Assembly: GCA_950097015.1 (NCBI GenBank)
Contig: CATNEN010000024.1
Span: forward strand, 3,291,501-3,355,500
DNA: 64,000 nucleotides
Origin: Macrostomum hystrix
Lineage: Eukaryota > Platyhelminthes > Macrostomidae
Reading direction: 5' to 3'
Both the position numbers and the translations under genes were made by a program. The notes beneath the pieces are model-generated. The model was not told the origin of the DNA. It did not search any database and was given only the letters and a program-made list of their open reading frames with translations. Shown here piece by piece: positions 34,901 through 47,100 of the stretch (position 1 is the stretch's first letter; each line of letters opens with the position of its first letter).

Positions 34901-37900
34901 TCGTCGACATCCGACTCCAAGACAGTCTCGTCTAGGGCGATGCCAAACGTGGATCGATCGTCGTAGAAGCGAAGGTTGATGCGGGCGGAAGCGGCGCGTG
35001 ACCGGATTTCCTCCATGGGCTCCGTCGGGCGGAGGCGAAGCGTGTCAAAGTACAATCCGGTTGGGTTCACCAACTCGCAGCCGGCCTCCGCAGCGCCTGG
35101 GGAGTCGCGAATTGGTATACATTGTGATGATCTCATAGAGATTGTGTAGATCTCATAGAGATTGTGTAGATCTCATAGAGATTGTGTAGATCTTATAGAG
35201 ATTGTGTAGATCTTATAGAGAATGTGAACATCTTAAAGTGATTGTGTAGATCTTATAGAGGCTGGGTAGATCTAATAGAGGCTGTGTAGATCTTATAGAG
35301 GCTGTGTAGATCTTATAGAGGCTGTGTAGATCTTATAGAGGCTGTGTAGATCTAATAGTGATTGTGTAGATGTTATAGAGATTGTGTAGATCTCAGAGAG
35401 ATTGTGTAGATCTTATAGAGATTGTGTAGATCTTATAGAGAATGTGAACATCTTAAAGTGATTGTGTAGATCTTATAGAGGCTGGGTAGATCTAATAGAG
35501 GCTGTGTAGATCTTATAGAGGCTGTGTAGATCTTATAGAGGCTGTGTAGATCTTATAGAGGCTGTGTAGATCTAATAGTGATTGTGTAGATGTTATAGAG
35601 ATTGTGTAGATCTCAGAGAGACTTTAAAGATCTTCAGGAAATTGTGCAGAGACTTTTTGTTCCGATTGTACTGGGTGTGAATATAAGCGATTGTGCTAAT
35701 CGAAAATGATCTAGATTATAGATTTTGTTTTTTTAGATATTGTGTGGTTTGGAGATTATTGATTCTTGATTATCGACTTTTTTGCGTGACAGCATTATCA
35801 AAATTTAGTGGATTTTGCTTATAACGCAATGTTGCTATTTATACTCGTAGGTCTCAGAATTCCTCGCGTGGGAAATCCATAATTCCTTCTCAGCCTAGCA
35901 ACTATAGTTGATGTTAAATGTTTGAACTTCTGGAAGCTAAATTGTTTTCCAACTTCAAAAGCCGTCAAAAAATGGACAGCTTGCAAAAGTTTCCAGAGTC
36001 AATGATTTTCCAGGCAGTGGAAATTTCCATAGAGCAGCCAACCACCCCACGCCCCCAGCCCAGGGACCGACTTTCTAACGGAAATATTTACACACTAAAC
36101 ACTAAACAGCCTGAGATAAGGAAGGCGGGCTTAAAGGCTGAAAGTCGGTCCCACCTGAATGATAATTAGGCCACGAGACGGTTAGATAATCAACGCGCGG
36201 ACCGAACGGTCTCGTGCTAAGATTAGATGCTACGAGTGTTTATATATGTAACATTAATTGAACTTTCAATGTAGGAGAATCCCAAATTATAATTGGTAAA
36301 AAATATGTTAAGCTTAGGTGTAAATGGAAATTTTTCACGATGTACCCATAATTGAGCAATTTTTGCGAATTTCAATGGCGAATTTCTTTAAGTGTTTTTA
36401 GTTATGTTTGTAAGATTGAGAACAAAACAGAGAAGGTGAGAGTTAATAAAGAGACTGGAGTTAATAGAGAGATGGCGAGAGTTAATAGAGAGACGGTGAG
36501 AGCTAAGGAGTGACGGCGAGAGTTAACAGAGAGACTGTGAGAGCTAAGGAGTGACGGCGAGAGTTAACAGAGAGACTGTGAGAGCTAAGGAGTGACGGCG
36601 AGACAGCGAAAGCCAGGTAGCAGCGATGGCCTGACTCACCCTTGGCCAGCACCCTGGTGAAGTTGTGCACGCGTTGGCCAATGCGCCGGAGGCCCTTGGG
36701 TCCGTGGTAGACGGCGAACATGGCGGACATGTTAGCCAGCAGTGCCTGGGCTGTGCACACATTCGAAGTGGCCTTGTCGCGTCTGATGTGCTGCTCGCGA
36801 GTCTGCAGCGCAAGTCGGTAGGCTATGTTGCCATGCCGGTCTCTGGGCAAATGTGCGGGCGAATTCGGCATGTTTTCAGGCTTTTAAAAGGTCGGAGATC
36901 GGACCAGACTAGTCAACAGGATAGGCAACAGGATAGTCAACAGGGTAGGCAACAGGGTGGGCAAGCAACAGGGTGGGCAACAGGGTGGGCAACAGGGTAG
37001 GCAACAGGATGGGCAACAGGGTAGGCAAGCAACAGGATAGGCAACAGGGTAGGCAACAGGATAGGCAACAGGATAGGCAACAGGGTGGGCAACAGGGTAG
37101 GCAACAGGGTAGGCAACAGGGTAGGCAACAATATAGGCAACAGGGTGGGCAACAGGGTGGGCAACAGGGTGGGCAACAGGGTGGGCAACAGGGTAGGCAA
37201 CAGGGTGGGCAACAGGGTAGGCAACAATATAGGCAACAGGATAGGCAACAGGGTGGGCAACAGGGTAGGCAACAGGGTAGGCAACAATATAGGCAACAGG
37301 GTAGGCAACAGGGTGGGCAACAGGGTGGGCAACAGGGTGGGCAACAGGGTAGGCAACAGGGTGGGCAACAGGGTAGGCAACAGGGTAGGCAACAATATAG
37401 GCAACAAGGTAGGCAACAGGGTAGGCAACAGGGTGGGCAACAGGGTGGGCAACAGGGTGGGCAACAGGGTGGGCAACAGGGTAGGCAACAGGGTAGGCAA
37501 CAGGGTAGGCAACAATATAGGCAACAGGGTAGGCAACAGGGTGGGCAACAGGGTAGGCAACAGGGTAGGCAACAATATAGGCAACAGGGTAGGCAACAGG
37601 GTAGACAGTAGGGCAGTCTAGCTATTTGAAAATAAGGTAAGCAACAGGGTAGGCAACAAGGTGGGCAACATGGTAGGTAAGAGAGTAGAAAGTAGGGCAG
37701 TCTAGCTGTTTGAAAATAAGGTTTACAGTATGGTAGATGGTAGTGTAAACTGTAGGGTGGAGAATTGAATAAACAGTAGTGAAGACATCAGGGTAGACAG
37801 CAGGTTGATAGTAGCGTGGACAACAGGGTAGACAATTTGGTGTATAGCTGTGGAGATATTAACCCTGATGAAGGCAGTGAGACGTATCTTTTTATTTTTT

Positions 37901-40900
37901 ATCTATTAGTAACGAGAAAATTGATTTCTTACTACTTAAAGTAGGGGAAATCTGCTTCAAAGTTAGCGTTCTCTATTTTGTATAAAAAAATGGGCAAAGA
38001 ATAGAAGTGACAAAACGGCAAAATGAAAAACCCAAAAAGGTCACAATAGTGTAAGTGAAGAGGTTCAAATTAAACTATCTTAGGCGATAAACAATGAAGT
38101 ACTTGATGCTGAAAAGTGATGATATCTTATATAATAAAAATACAAGGATATACTCAAGCTGAGCTAGAATAAAAGCACTGTAAGCACTACTTCAGCATCA
38201 GCTTCAGTAATCTACGAGTAGAGTAGATTATAGTAGAGTAGAGTAGAGTAGAGTAGAGTAGAGTAGAATAGAGTAGAGTAGAGTAGAGTAGAGTAGAGTA
38301 GAGTAGAGTAGAGTAGAGTAGAGTAGAGTAGAGTAGAGTAGAGTAGAGTAGAGTAGAGTAGAGTAGAGTGGAGTGGAGTGGAGTGGAGTGGAGTGGAGTG
38401 GAGTGGAGTGGAGTGGAGTGGAGTGGAGTGGAGTGGAGTGGAGTGGAGTGGAGTGGAGTGGAGTGGAGTGGAGTGGAGTGGAGTGGAGTGGAGTGGAGTG
38501 GAGTGGAGTGGAGTGGAGTGGAGTGGAGTGGAGTGGAGTGGAGTGGAGTGGAGTGGAGTGGAGTGGAGTGGAGTGGAGTGGAGTGGAGTGGAGTGGAGTG
38601 GAGTGGAGTGGAGTGGAGTGGAGTGGAGTGGAGTGGAGTGGAGTGGAGTGGAGTGGAGTGGAGTGGAGTGGAGTGGAGTGGAGTGGAGTGGAGTGGAGTG
38701 GAGTGGAGTGGAGTGGAGTGGAGTGGAGTGGAGTGGAGTGGAGTGGAGAAGAGGAAAGAGACAAGCAGTTTGATCCTACAAGCTAAATTGCTCAACTATT
38801 TATTACCTGATGAGCTCACAAGTTTCATCAAAATATCTAATATCAAGAGAGTGCAAGCAAACTTCAATGTCACCGTGGACTAGAAATTTCCAGATCTTGT
38901 GTGTTGAGAGGTTAGAATTCGTCTTTTACATAGTAGCTTGTCCCTTTTATCTAGTTTTTTATTCTTTTTATTATACTTATTCCAAACCCGCGTTAGCGAG
39001 CTCTTGGCCAGTAAAAGGTGTGCTTTAGTGCTCTTTGCGGTTCTGCTTAAACTCTGCATAGTTTTGTCTGCGCTCAAAAGCAAAGTTTGCTCACAGATTG
39101 AGAATAAACTCTGACACTAGTTAATTTCAGAACAATATATAGCGCTTCGATTGATTGAAATAAACAAAAGTTCAGATTGCATTAGTCGATTTCTATCGTG
39201 TCTAAAATATGGCTTGCTCTAAACTTAAAGTACATTAGGGTCATTTAAACAAAAACATGATTAATAGCTACACTAATTCATTGATCAGCGATGAAACGAT
39301 CAATGATCGTTAGATTTTTCAGATGCGACACAACACCTCAGTGTGTCTACTAATAGTAATCTAGAACTATCTATTTCTTTCATAAACTCCGCTCCCTCCT
39401 GCATCGGCCAGTCACGTGACAATTACTTGGTTATTATTCAAATTTTGTTGATCTTATGAGGCTGCATATAGATCTTATAGAGATTGTGTACATCTTCTTG
39501 AGAGAGTTCAGATTGTGGAGTCACGTGACACTCACTTGGTCACGCCCACCATGCGGCCGGGCATGTGTCTGATGAATTCTTTGCGAGCGGCGAAGAAGGC
39601 AGCGTGTGGCCCGCCGTAGCCAAGCGGCACCCCGAAGCGCTGGCTCGAGCCAAGGACCACGTCGGCGCCCAGCTCGCCAGGCGGAGTCAGCAGAGTCAGC
39701 GCCAGGAGGTCGGTGGCGACGCAGACCACGGTCTGGACGGAGGAGCAGAGAGGTGAATGTCAGAAAATCGTGGATTGCTAATCTACGCCATCGGAGAAGG
39801 AATATAATGAATTGCTAGTCTATGCTATGGTGAAGAAATAGTGTGGATTGCTAGTCTATCCCATGAGTGAAGGAATAGAATGGGTTGGTAATCTATCCCA
39901 TGAGTGAAGGAATAGAATGGGTTGGTAATCTATCCCATGAGTGAAGGAATAGAATGGGTTGGTAATCTATCCCATGAGTGAAGGAATAGAATGGGTTGGT
40001 AATCTATTCCATGAGTGAAGGAATAGAATGGGTTGGTAATCTATTCCATGCGTTAAGGAATGGAATGGATTGCTAATCTATGCCATGGATTAAGGAATAG
40101 AATGGATTGCTAATCTATGCCATGGATTAAGGAATAGAATGGATTGCTAATCTATCCCATGGATGGAGGAATAGAATGGATTGCTAATCTACGCCATGGA
40201 TGAAGGAATAGAATGGATTGCTAATCTATGCCATGGATTAAGGAATAGAATGGATTGCTAATCTACGCCATGGATGAAGGAATAGAATGGATTGCTAATC
40301 TATGCCATGGATTAAGGAATAGAATGGATTGCTAATCTCTAGCCCATAGAAAATGGGATTGAATTGGAACAGGCAGGCTGTTAGTCTCTGATGTGTGGCA
40401 GTCCGCAGCCCACCTTCTTCTGCTTGGCGGCTTCCACAACCTGGGCCAGGTTGGTCCGGATGCAGCCGTCAGTGTCCGGATACTGCACCAGAATGCCACA
40501 GGCTTCGCGCATATCCAAATCTGGCGTGATGTCGACAATGTTCACCTTGATGCCGAAGCACCTGGATGTTCAAGATAATTATACGAAGCTTACTATATGT
40601 CCCAGATCCCATAAAAACCATATCTGTGTTAAATCATAAGCCGAAAAAAACTGTCTTACTCGGCCCGTCCTTGTACAACGGCAATGGTCTGCGGATGGCA
40701 CTTGCAATCAACTAGGAATGACTTTCGTTTGTTTTGCCTGAAATTTAATTCAAATAATGGGTTTCGAATTTTTTGCTGGTAATGGCATTACCTGCAACAC
40801 AGAAGCTCGGGTGAGTGCCAGAGCGGTCTAACGCGTCTGCCTCTCGCACCAAGGTCCCTGGGCTCGATTCCGCGGCGAGGCCACACTCATTTAGGGCGCA

Positions 40901-43555
40901 GCCGCGGAGAGAAGGCTTGGGGGCTTGTTGTGCAATTTACACCCGTGAAGGCCAACCACCAAGTCACAGAGAAAGTGTACAGTGACTGATAATGCATGAG
41001 AAAGTCAGGGCAGATGTGAACACAAGCTGTGTGAGTGCGCCTGTGTTCGGTATCCGTGTGTGTGTGCGTGTGTGCTCAGGAGTCAGCGAAATGGGCAGAA
41101 TTGCCTCCTCGCTGGCTGCGGGTCTAGTGTCACCAATTGATGTCCTATTGCCTAAAATTTCACTTTTTGACAATGACCTTCAGGCTCTTTGCATAGAGTT
41201 AATTGCCCCGTGGCAATGGGGTTGCTTGAAACTTTAACCAATGATAATCATAGGGCCTCAATTGCTTGCAGCCCTCCTGTAATTATTATTGTTACTATAG
41301 CTCTGCAGTTACCCACTTGCTGGGTGAACGGAAGCACTACCTAATCAAGTGTCTTGCTCAAGGACACATTTTTTCCTTGGGTCGCGATTCAAACTCCCGT
41401 CCTCTCGGTGAGAAATCAGAAGCTCTAACCAATGGACTACATGCTCCATCGCTGGTAGATTGCGTGTTGCGTGATACGCTTTTTACTCTTGGGTTTTTCT
41501 TTATAAAGCTAATTTTCGACTAGAAAATAACTTCGTCTTCACTGGTGCAGCAGAAGTGTACTTTTCGGAGTGAAAATAGCGAAGCACTATTTGACACGTG
41601 ATTAGCTACCGCAAATTCTAAACAGCAGAACGTTTTGCGTTTTAACTTTGATAGCCCCTCCCTGTTACGGTGCACCAGGGCTGGGAAATAAAACATTTCA
41701 TGCAGATTTTGTACTAGGCTTTTCGGCATGATCTGGCCTAGGGCACACTTGCTGCCGTTTGCTGATCTCTTTCTGTCTCTCTTCCACATGTGCCGGCTGG
41801 AACCAGTATGTGACCGGAATGCAAAGCACAAACGCACCCACAATGCTATTGCAGGCTGCATTTCAACTTTTCTGGCAAACTATTTCTTTCTGCTTTATCG
41901 CAACTGTAGATTAGAATGAGCGCGAGTACTTTGAGTTCTTTTTGCTAAGCAATTTAATTAAGTACATTATCATGCATTCCATTCAAGTGACGTACGATCA
42001 CAATTGGACAATAATACGAGCTAGTTGCAATCGTGTCATGTACAAGCCATGCTTGTACAGTCACTGTCAGTACAGTGAGAACACGCACTTCTGGCATGAG
42101 GCAATGTATAGAAACTAACCCGTAGATAATAGATAATAGTCCAAGTAAATAAGCACATTTTCTATCCCCAGTTTAGCAGATCGTGTGCGCTGCTGTGGCG
42201 TGACTGCTGAAGCCGGTGTACGAGCGTACATTGCGTATACTGCAGGCGCTTCCCTCTCCATATGCAATGTGACGAAGCTAACACCTTTCCTGCATTTTGT
42301 TTTCTTTGGGAAAGGGTGAAATAATAACTCTGTGACTCTCTGCTTTTATATTTTCTGCGTTACCCAGGGGCGTTAATGTACGCGTACCAATGGTTGCTAG
42401 TTTAAATGAGGACACCAATACGGTATTGTAATAGTTCAACTGAATTCGCACCTGTAGCACATAGCCATAGCCTCGGCTGCGGCTGTTCCCTCGTCTAGTA
42501 AAGAAGCGTTCGCATTCTCCATAGCTGTTAGATCGCAGATCATGGTCTGGAAGTTTAGCAGACTCTCCAGTCGGCCCTGCGAAATCTCCGCTTGGTAGGG
42601 CGTGTACTGGGTGATCCTTTCAATGGGTGCTTTCAATATTAGCCTTCCAGCATGATTTGCTAAACAATCTCCCAAGTAGCTAAGCTCACCATCCAGGATT
42701 CTCCAACACGTTGCGCTGAATGACGGTCGGGATGAAGCAGTTATAATAGCCCATGCCGATGTAGGAGCGCCAGACGTGATTCTCTGCGGCGAGCTCTTTC
42801 AGTGTGAGCAAAAGTTCTGGCTCACCTGCGCAATTGATATATTTTCGTCAAGACTGCAGCTTTATTTCCAGACGAATTTAGCGATAAGAAATGCATCTGT
42901 GTCAGTTGCTTACCGATCGCAGGGTCCAGCTTCAGTTCGTCAGTTAGTCTGATGCTTGCCGGGATCGCCTTCTGAACAACCTCGTCAATTGACTGTAAAA
43001 GAGATGGTCAGGACACGCGAACTGGGAAGGATCTAGGAGTGTGCGATAAAATTTGTCTCTAATATATTAAATGGTGAGTAGCGCGACGGGGCTATCTTCA
43101 TGACCGAAGAAATAACAATAGAATTAGAGCGTAACTAAGAGCAATAGTATATGTGATAATGCTAAAAACGTGATATGCCGATCCAGCTAATTAAGCAGTA
43201 AAACTCTGCTTGTATAATAACTAAACTTTGTGGGCTTAAATTGGCATTTTTAATGTCCTCAGCTTGTATCATTTCTCATGCATGTTGTTCTGTCACATGT
43301 CGACAGTCGCGCATGGTAGCTAATGCTTACCTTCAATCCCATTTCGTTGACCATCTCATGAATATCTTGTGTTGATGGTCCGATGTGTCGAGCAACAAAA
43401 GTACTTGTCTTAGGAAACTTAGGATCGCTCGAAAATTTCTTGATGCTCGTCGTTTGATATGATGAAGATGCGAGAAAAGTCGAAGAGGTTGTAATCAGAG
43501 TCCGAAAGCTGCTAATGTTTAATGTCTGCCGACCTGACAAAAGAAGACGATGCAT
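31989..43555 (-). CDS. GLDC: Glycine decarboxylase (glycine cleavage system P-protein), mitochondrial
   Basis: Twelve minus-strand exons with consistent phases: 43555-43331, 42992-42914, 42825-42690, 42616-42452, 40737-40660, 40561-40414, 39732-39536, 36842-36640, 35096-34492, 33779-33458, 33058-32703, 32468-31989; 997 residues, like human GLDC (1020). The enzyme is PLP-dependent: it decarboxylates glycine and passes the aminomethyl group to lipoylated H-protein in the mitochondrial matrix. The N-terminus ([20 protein letters not shown]) is Arg/Ser-rich without acids, a typical transit peptide; then [84 protein letters not shown] and [21 protein letters not shown], where Lys746 is the PLP lysine. 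All motifs are intact and no frameshift is seen. Most large introns contain arrays or SINEs; the donor of exon 11 (AAG|GTTGGC) is weak. Confidence 0.97.
33290..33445 (+). repeat. 22-bp CAGACAGACGCACAGACTGA repeat in GLDC intron 10
   Basis: About seven copies, ending 13 bases from the exon 10 donor. Units are mixtures of ACAGACAGAC and GCACAGACTGAC. Confidence 0.9.
33896..34103 (-). mobile_element. SINE family 1, copy d, tail-truncated
   Basis: Reverse-strand head GGCAGAGCGGTCTAACGCG (complement 34070-34095), then CGCGAAGAGAAGGCTTGGGG and the GT-rich body. It stops before the ATT tail and lacks the region between B box and GGAGAGAAG. It lies in GLDC intron 9. Confidence 0.82.
34240..34395 (-). 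repeat. 9/10-bp array GACAGGTGAG in GLDC intron 9
   Basis: On the gene strand the unit reads GAGACAGGTGAGACAGGT; each CAG|GTGAGA is a near-consensus 5' splice site. About 15 copies. Confidence 0.85.
35134..35625 (+). repeat. 20-bp array in GLDC intron 8 with 220-bp higher-order period
   Basis: Unit ATTGTGTAGATCTTATAGAG. The rare variant AATGTGAACATCTTAAAGTG occurs at 35221 and 35441, and flanking variants follow in the same order, so 11 units (220 bp) were duplicated as a block. Confidence 0.95.
35626..36429. other. Intron 8 unique portion
   Basis: About 800 bases of AT-rich sequence; nothing recognised. Confidence 0.5.
36430..36605 (+). repeat. 41-bp repeat next to GLDC exon 8
   Basis: Unit combines GAGCTAAGGAGTGACGGCGA and GAGTTAACAGAGAGACTGTG; three clear copies plus decayed ones to the left. 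Its edge is 35 bases from the exon 8 donor. Confidence 0.88.
36910..37680 (+). repeat. 12-bp array (GGCAACAGGGTA/GGCAACAGGGTG)
   Basis: About 60 copies in GLDC intron 7, with GGCAACAATATA and GGCAACAGGATA variants. Some variants recur at regular intervals (CAATATAGG about every 108-120 bases). The array begins about 65 bases upstream of exon 8 on the gene strand, which tolerates it. Confidence 0.95.
37681..38212. other. Decayed flank and unique sequence
   Basis: Degenerate GTAGACAGTAGGG words to about 37830, then AT-rich unique DNA. Confidence 0.5.
38213..38746 (+). repeat. Pentanucleotide satellite: (GAGTA)n switching to (GAGTG)n
   Basis: About 30 copies of GAGTA (one GAATA) followed without transition by about 76 perfect copies of GAGTG up to 38746. 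Every forward frame reads the same EWSGV repeat; not coding. Confidence 0.98.
38747..39535. other. GLDC intron 7 remainder
   Basis: Unique AT-rich sequence, with one exception: 39470-39495 carries a remnant of the intron 8 array (AGATCTTATAGAGATTGTGT). Confidence 0.5.
39770..40340 (+). repeat. 37-bp minisatellite in GLDC intron 6
   Basis: About 15 copies containing AGGAATAGAATGGATTGCTA and ATCTATGCCATGG. The left copies use GGGTTGG and CCCATGAGTGA, the right copies GGATTGC and CCATGGATTA. Confidence 0.94.
40812..41295 (+). mobile_element. SINE family 1, copy e, with about 105-bp insertion
   Basis: Head CCAGAGCGGTCTAACGCGTC, GGGCTCGATTCCGCGG (B box), GCAGCCGCGGAGAGAAGGCT, GT-rich body, CTCAGGAGTCAGCGAAATGG, GCTGCGGGTCTAGTGTCACC, then about 105 unrelated bases (41150-41255) before the tail CTCCTGTAATTATTATTG. 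It is the best guide to the family consensus and lies in GLDC intron 4. Confidence 0.88.
41296..41460 (-). mobile_element. tRNA-derived SINE, family 2
   Basis: Reverse strand: head with A box TAGTCCATTGG and GGTTAGAGCTTC, B-box region GGGAGTTTGAATCGC, and a central AAGTGTCTTGCTCAAGGACA-type motif (complement 41354-41376). It joins the tail of copy e head-on. Fragments occur at 12671-12715 and 46441-46510. Confidence 0.75.
41461..42451. other. GLDC intron 4 remainder
   Basis: Unique AT-rich sequence; no repeat or exon recognised. A 113-codon minus frame at 41520-41861 has no family resemblance. Confidence 0.45.
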
Positions 43556-44143
43556 TGCTGCAGCTCAAAATAGTCTTGGTTCCACAATAACAATGTGTTT
43601 TAAAACATATCACCGAGACTAGCTAAGAGTAGTTAGATTCGACAAAACAGTGATTGGCTCTTCGCGCTTTCTTATATAGTGAGCAGTTTAAAAGGGAGAA
43701 AATAGTAGGCCTTAAAACAAAACCTACACGTTGCTAAAACAACTCCTCACTCTTACATTAACAAGTGGCTCAAATGAAACACTTATTTATGAGTTAAAAT
43801 GTGTTTAAAAAGCTATCATTTATTATAACTTTTTCTAAAAAGTTAAGAACAGGTTCAGTTTATCGTTGGACATTTAAGCCGGGCGATTAATTAGCAGTGC
43901 GTGTTTACTTGCGGTTTTGTGCAAAAAAAACGATTAGGCCTACTATTACTTTCGAATTCGATCCAAAAAAGCTTTTTTCTTTAAATCATATGAGCGTTTC
44001 CTTTATTGGCTTTAATAGTCTTTTAAACTGAATATTACGCAATTCACTTGTGCTTTACAATAACATTCTGATTCTTAGTCAAAGAATATAAATTTAAGTC
44101 TAAAGCTAACTAAGATCAGGCCATAAAAGCTGTAACAATAGCC
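43556..44143. promoter_or_regulatory. Head-to-head (bidirectional) promoter region GLDC / TMEM115
   Basis: 588 bases separate the divergent start codons. The region is AT-rich with no clear TATA box for either side; CTTATATAG at 43671-43679 is a weak candidate for GLDC. The arrangement implies shared or coupled initiation. Confidence 0.5.
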
Positions 44144-47100
44144 ATGTCTATTGCTGATAGCATTCTAGCTGCATATAAAAAATGCAGTCTTATCACCAAG
44201 CTTATTGGTGGTTTTCTTATTCTTTTCTATGCTCTCTCATTTTTTAAGGAGTCAAAGAAGCTTCTTGCTATTACTCCAGGCTATTTTATGCCTCCTAATT
44301 ACTATGTGTGGACTCTATTTACTTTCATTTTCTATGATGACCACTGGTACTGTGTTGTCATTGACATTGTAACACTTTTCTTTTCTAACACCTTGCTAGA
44401 ACCCCTCTGGGGCCAGAGAGAGCTCATGAAATATCTCCTGATTGTTACTGTAATGAGTGGGTTGATGTGCTTCTTTCTATGTTATTTTCTCTATTTGTTT
44501 ACTTATTCAACACAGCTAATTTTCAATACTCATATTCATGGCATGATTGCATATGCTGCAGCCATTACTGTCGCAGTTAGGCAGACACTTCCAGATGATA
44601 TTATTTTGTCTCTACCAATTGCAAATATAAAAAATCAACACCTATCTTTTATCTGTATGCTAATTGTCATTTGCATGGCAATTTTCCAACTTGTGAACAA
44701 TGTCTACTGCTTCTTATTCATCTGTGGAATAGTTGTATCTTGGACATATCTACGTTTTTATCAAAAACATGGAAATGGTCATCATGGAGACCATTCTGAC
44801 AGCTTTGAGTTTGCAAGGTAAGCTTTTTTAATTATTGCACCTTTTCACTGTGTTTAGTTTAGTATAATCCTTTTATGCCTCAGGTTATATAATGTTTTTC
44901 TTTTTTATACTATATAGGGGCCTAGTCAATTTAGTTGTTTCGATCAAAGTGTTTCTTTAAGTTTGTATATCAAAATATTTGTATGGAAAGAAATTATAGG
45001 GCCTATTTTATCTTTAAGTTATTGCCTTATTTGGATTGAAGGCATATACTAGGCCTAGTGTAGTTAAGAGGGTTCTTATATATTGCCTAACAGCTACCCC
45101 TATGAATTAGGGCCTAGGCCTACAATTTTTTAGTATCACATGGCAAATCAAATCAACTTATTTGACAAAAAAATTTATTATAATAGGCCTATAGATGGAT
45201 AGATAGATAAAAACACATAAGAGCAAATGAACTCTTATAGACACACAGTTGCAAAACTGACAAGCAGGGCAGGCAGCTGTGGCTTGGAGGCTCAGACCCA
45301 GTACCTACAAGTCAGCCACAAAACAGTCAGTCAGTATTACAGTTTTCCCTTGGCCTCAATGTTTCTGCTCTGTCAGCTAGTATGATAGGATAAGGGCCAA
45401 AGGGACTTGGTTGCTATAGTCATGACTTTGTAGGCAGTGGACTAGCAGCATTTAGTGGCACCAGCAGAGGAGGACACTCAGGTCTAGAATGCTGGTATGG
45501 GCCATCAGGTCTCTGGACAGCAACCTCTTAGGTTAGTGCACGCCTAGGGCATAGCATAGCAGGGACCTGTAGAGTGCGTCTAGGGCTTGCTCTCTGGTAT
45601 TGGTTATTGGCACCACTTCCATGCAATATAGTAGGATTGGCTCTACAGCCACATGGAAGATATGCACATTCAGGCCATCCCTCACAGCTAAGTTGAAAGA
45701 CATTCCTAAGTAGGTGCGGGGCATGCCAGGCCTGATTCCTCCTGTCAGAGACGATGGAGTCCAGGCTCATAATTAGTGATACAATGTACTGAAAGCCCTC
45801 TCACATGGCAATGGCATCTTGGTTGGGCAGCACAAGTAGCCTACTGGGTGGTATCAGTGCCCTCAAGCAACACCTGTCAAATAGGGCATGGCATTACTTA
45901 GGGCATACTTAAAAACATTGATTTTAAGTATAACACAAAACGGATACTCTGAAACAAAGTTTTGTCTATGCTCAAGAAAGCCTAATAACTTTTATGTGCA
46001 AGCTTTGTTACAACTAGGCATTGTTATATTATTCTAGAGACCTGACTAGTTCCTAGACAAAGTAGTTGTGCCATAATTAGAATCATGCTTTTTTGGTAAA
46101 ATAAAGCCACTTTATCAAGTTGTTGGAAGATTAAAGAATAGAGCTAGATATATTATTTTTTTGTTTGTCTAGCTATAAAATATATGCCTATGTACTTATA
46201 GTGAGTAAAGTTAGTAAAGCAATGTGATTATATTGATTATAATCAACAAATTACCTACTGTGGCTGATATATCTGTTTTTGTTCTTGTTGTGATCTTACA
46301 TATGATGATAGCTTCCGTTTTATAAAATTGAAACTATCTCTATTTTTATTTTACTGAGTTATATATTTTTCATTATCATTCTTGCTTGCTACTTATCACC
46401 CTTTTCGCATAGTTCATAGTTTTAAAAAAGTTTCAAGAAGGTTACAGCCCATTGGTTAGAGCTTAGCTAGGAATCCAAGATAGAGGATTGTCAGAACTTT
46501 CAGGTGTTTGAATCTGTGTTTATCTGGTCCAAAAGCTTGCAAATATTAAACAATAGTTGCTGTCTTTTAATCGATCTATTGTTACCATTGGGCCGGCAGA
46601 TTCTTCCCAAACCACCTGGTGCCGCCGGTGTCAATATTGGCCAACGCAGTCTTTTCTGTACTGGTTCGACTGCGCATTTGTCGCAAATTCGAGCGTCAAG
46701 TTAGCGCCACTCCGCTATCTGGCGTGGTTGCGCGCGATCCTGACGAGAGCGAACGACGAAAACAGATGGCATTGAAGGCACTCAATGACCGACTGCTGAG
46801 CGCCGGGCACGAGCCAACGCCGTGGCCAAAGGATGTCGGCGGTCCGGCTTCTTCAGCCGCCGCGGTCGCCTCCTCTGCGGCCTCTGCTATCTTAACTATC
46901 TCCGCTGGCCACGATCATTTAAGCTCCGCCGTGGTTGGTGAGAATGTACTTTTACCTTATTGGACCTACCTGGGGCGTCAGCTAAAACAGATAAATGCTT
47001 AACCCGTATAATAATGCAGTAAATGCGCATATAAACTCTCTTTCCTAAGCCCATGTACTCTGCCCATCCCTCCACAGATCCCATGTACTCAGCCCATCCA

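Noticed and set aside
38368-38883. EWSGV-repeat protein with a unique C-terminal tail
   Set aside because: A perfect pentamer array reads the same in all frames; the tail is intronic sequence of GLDC on the opposite strand.
40812-40870. Functional tRNA gene
   Set aside because: A- and B-box words are present but the cloverleaf stems do not close and the sequence continues into a SINE body seen in six copies.
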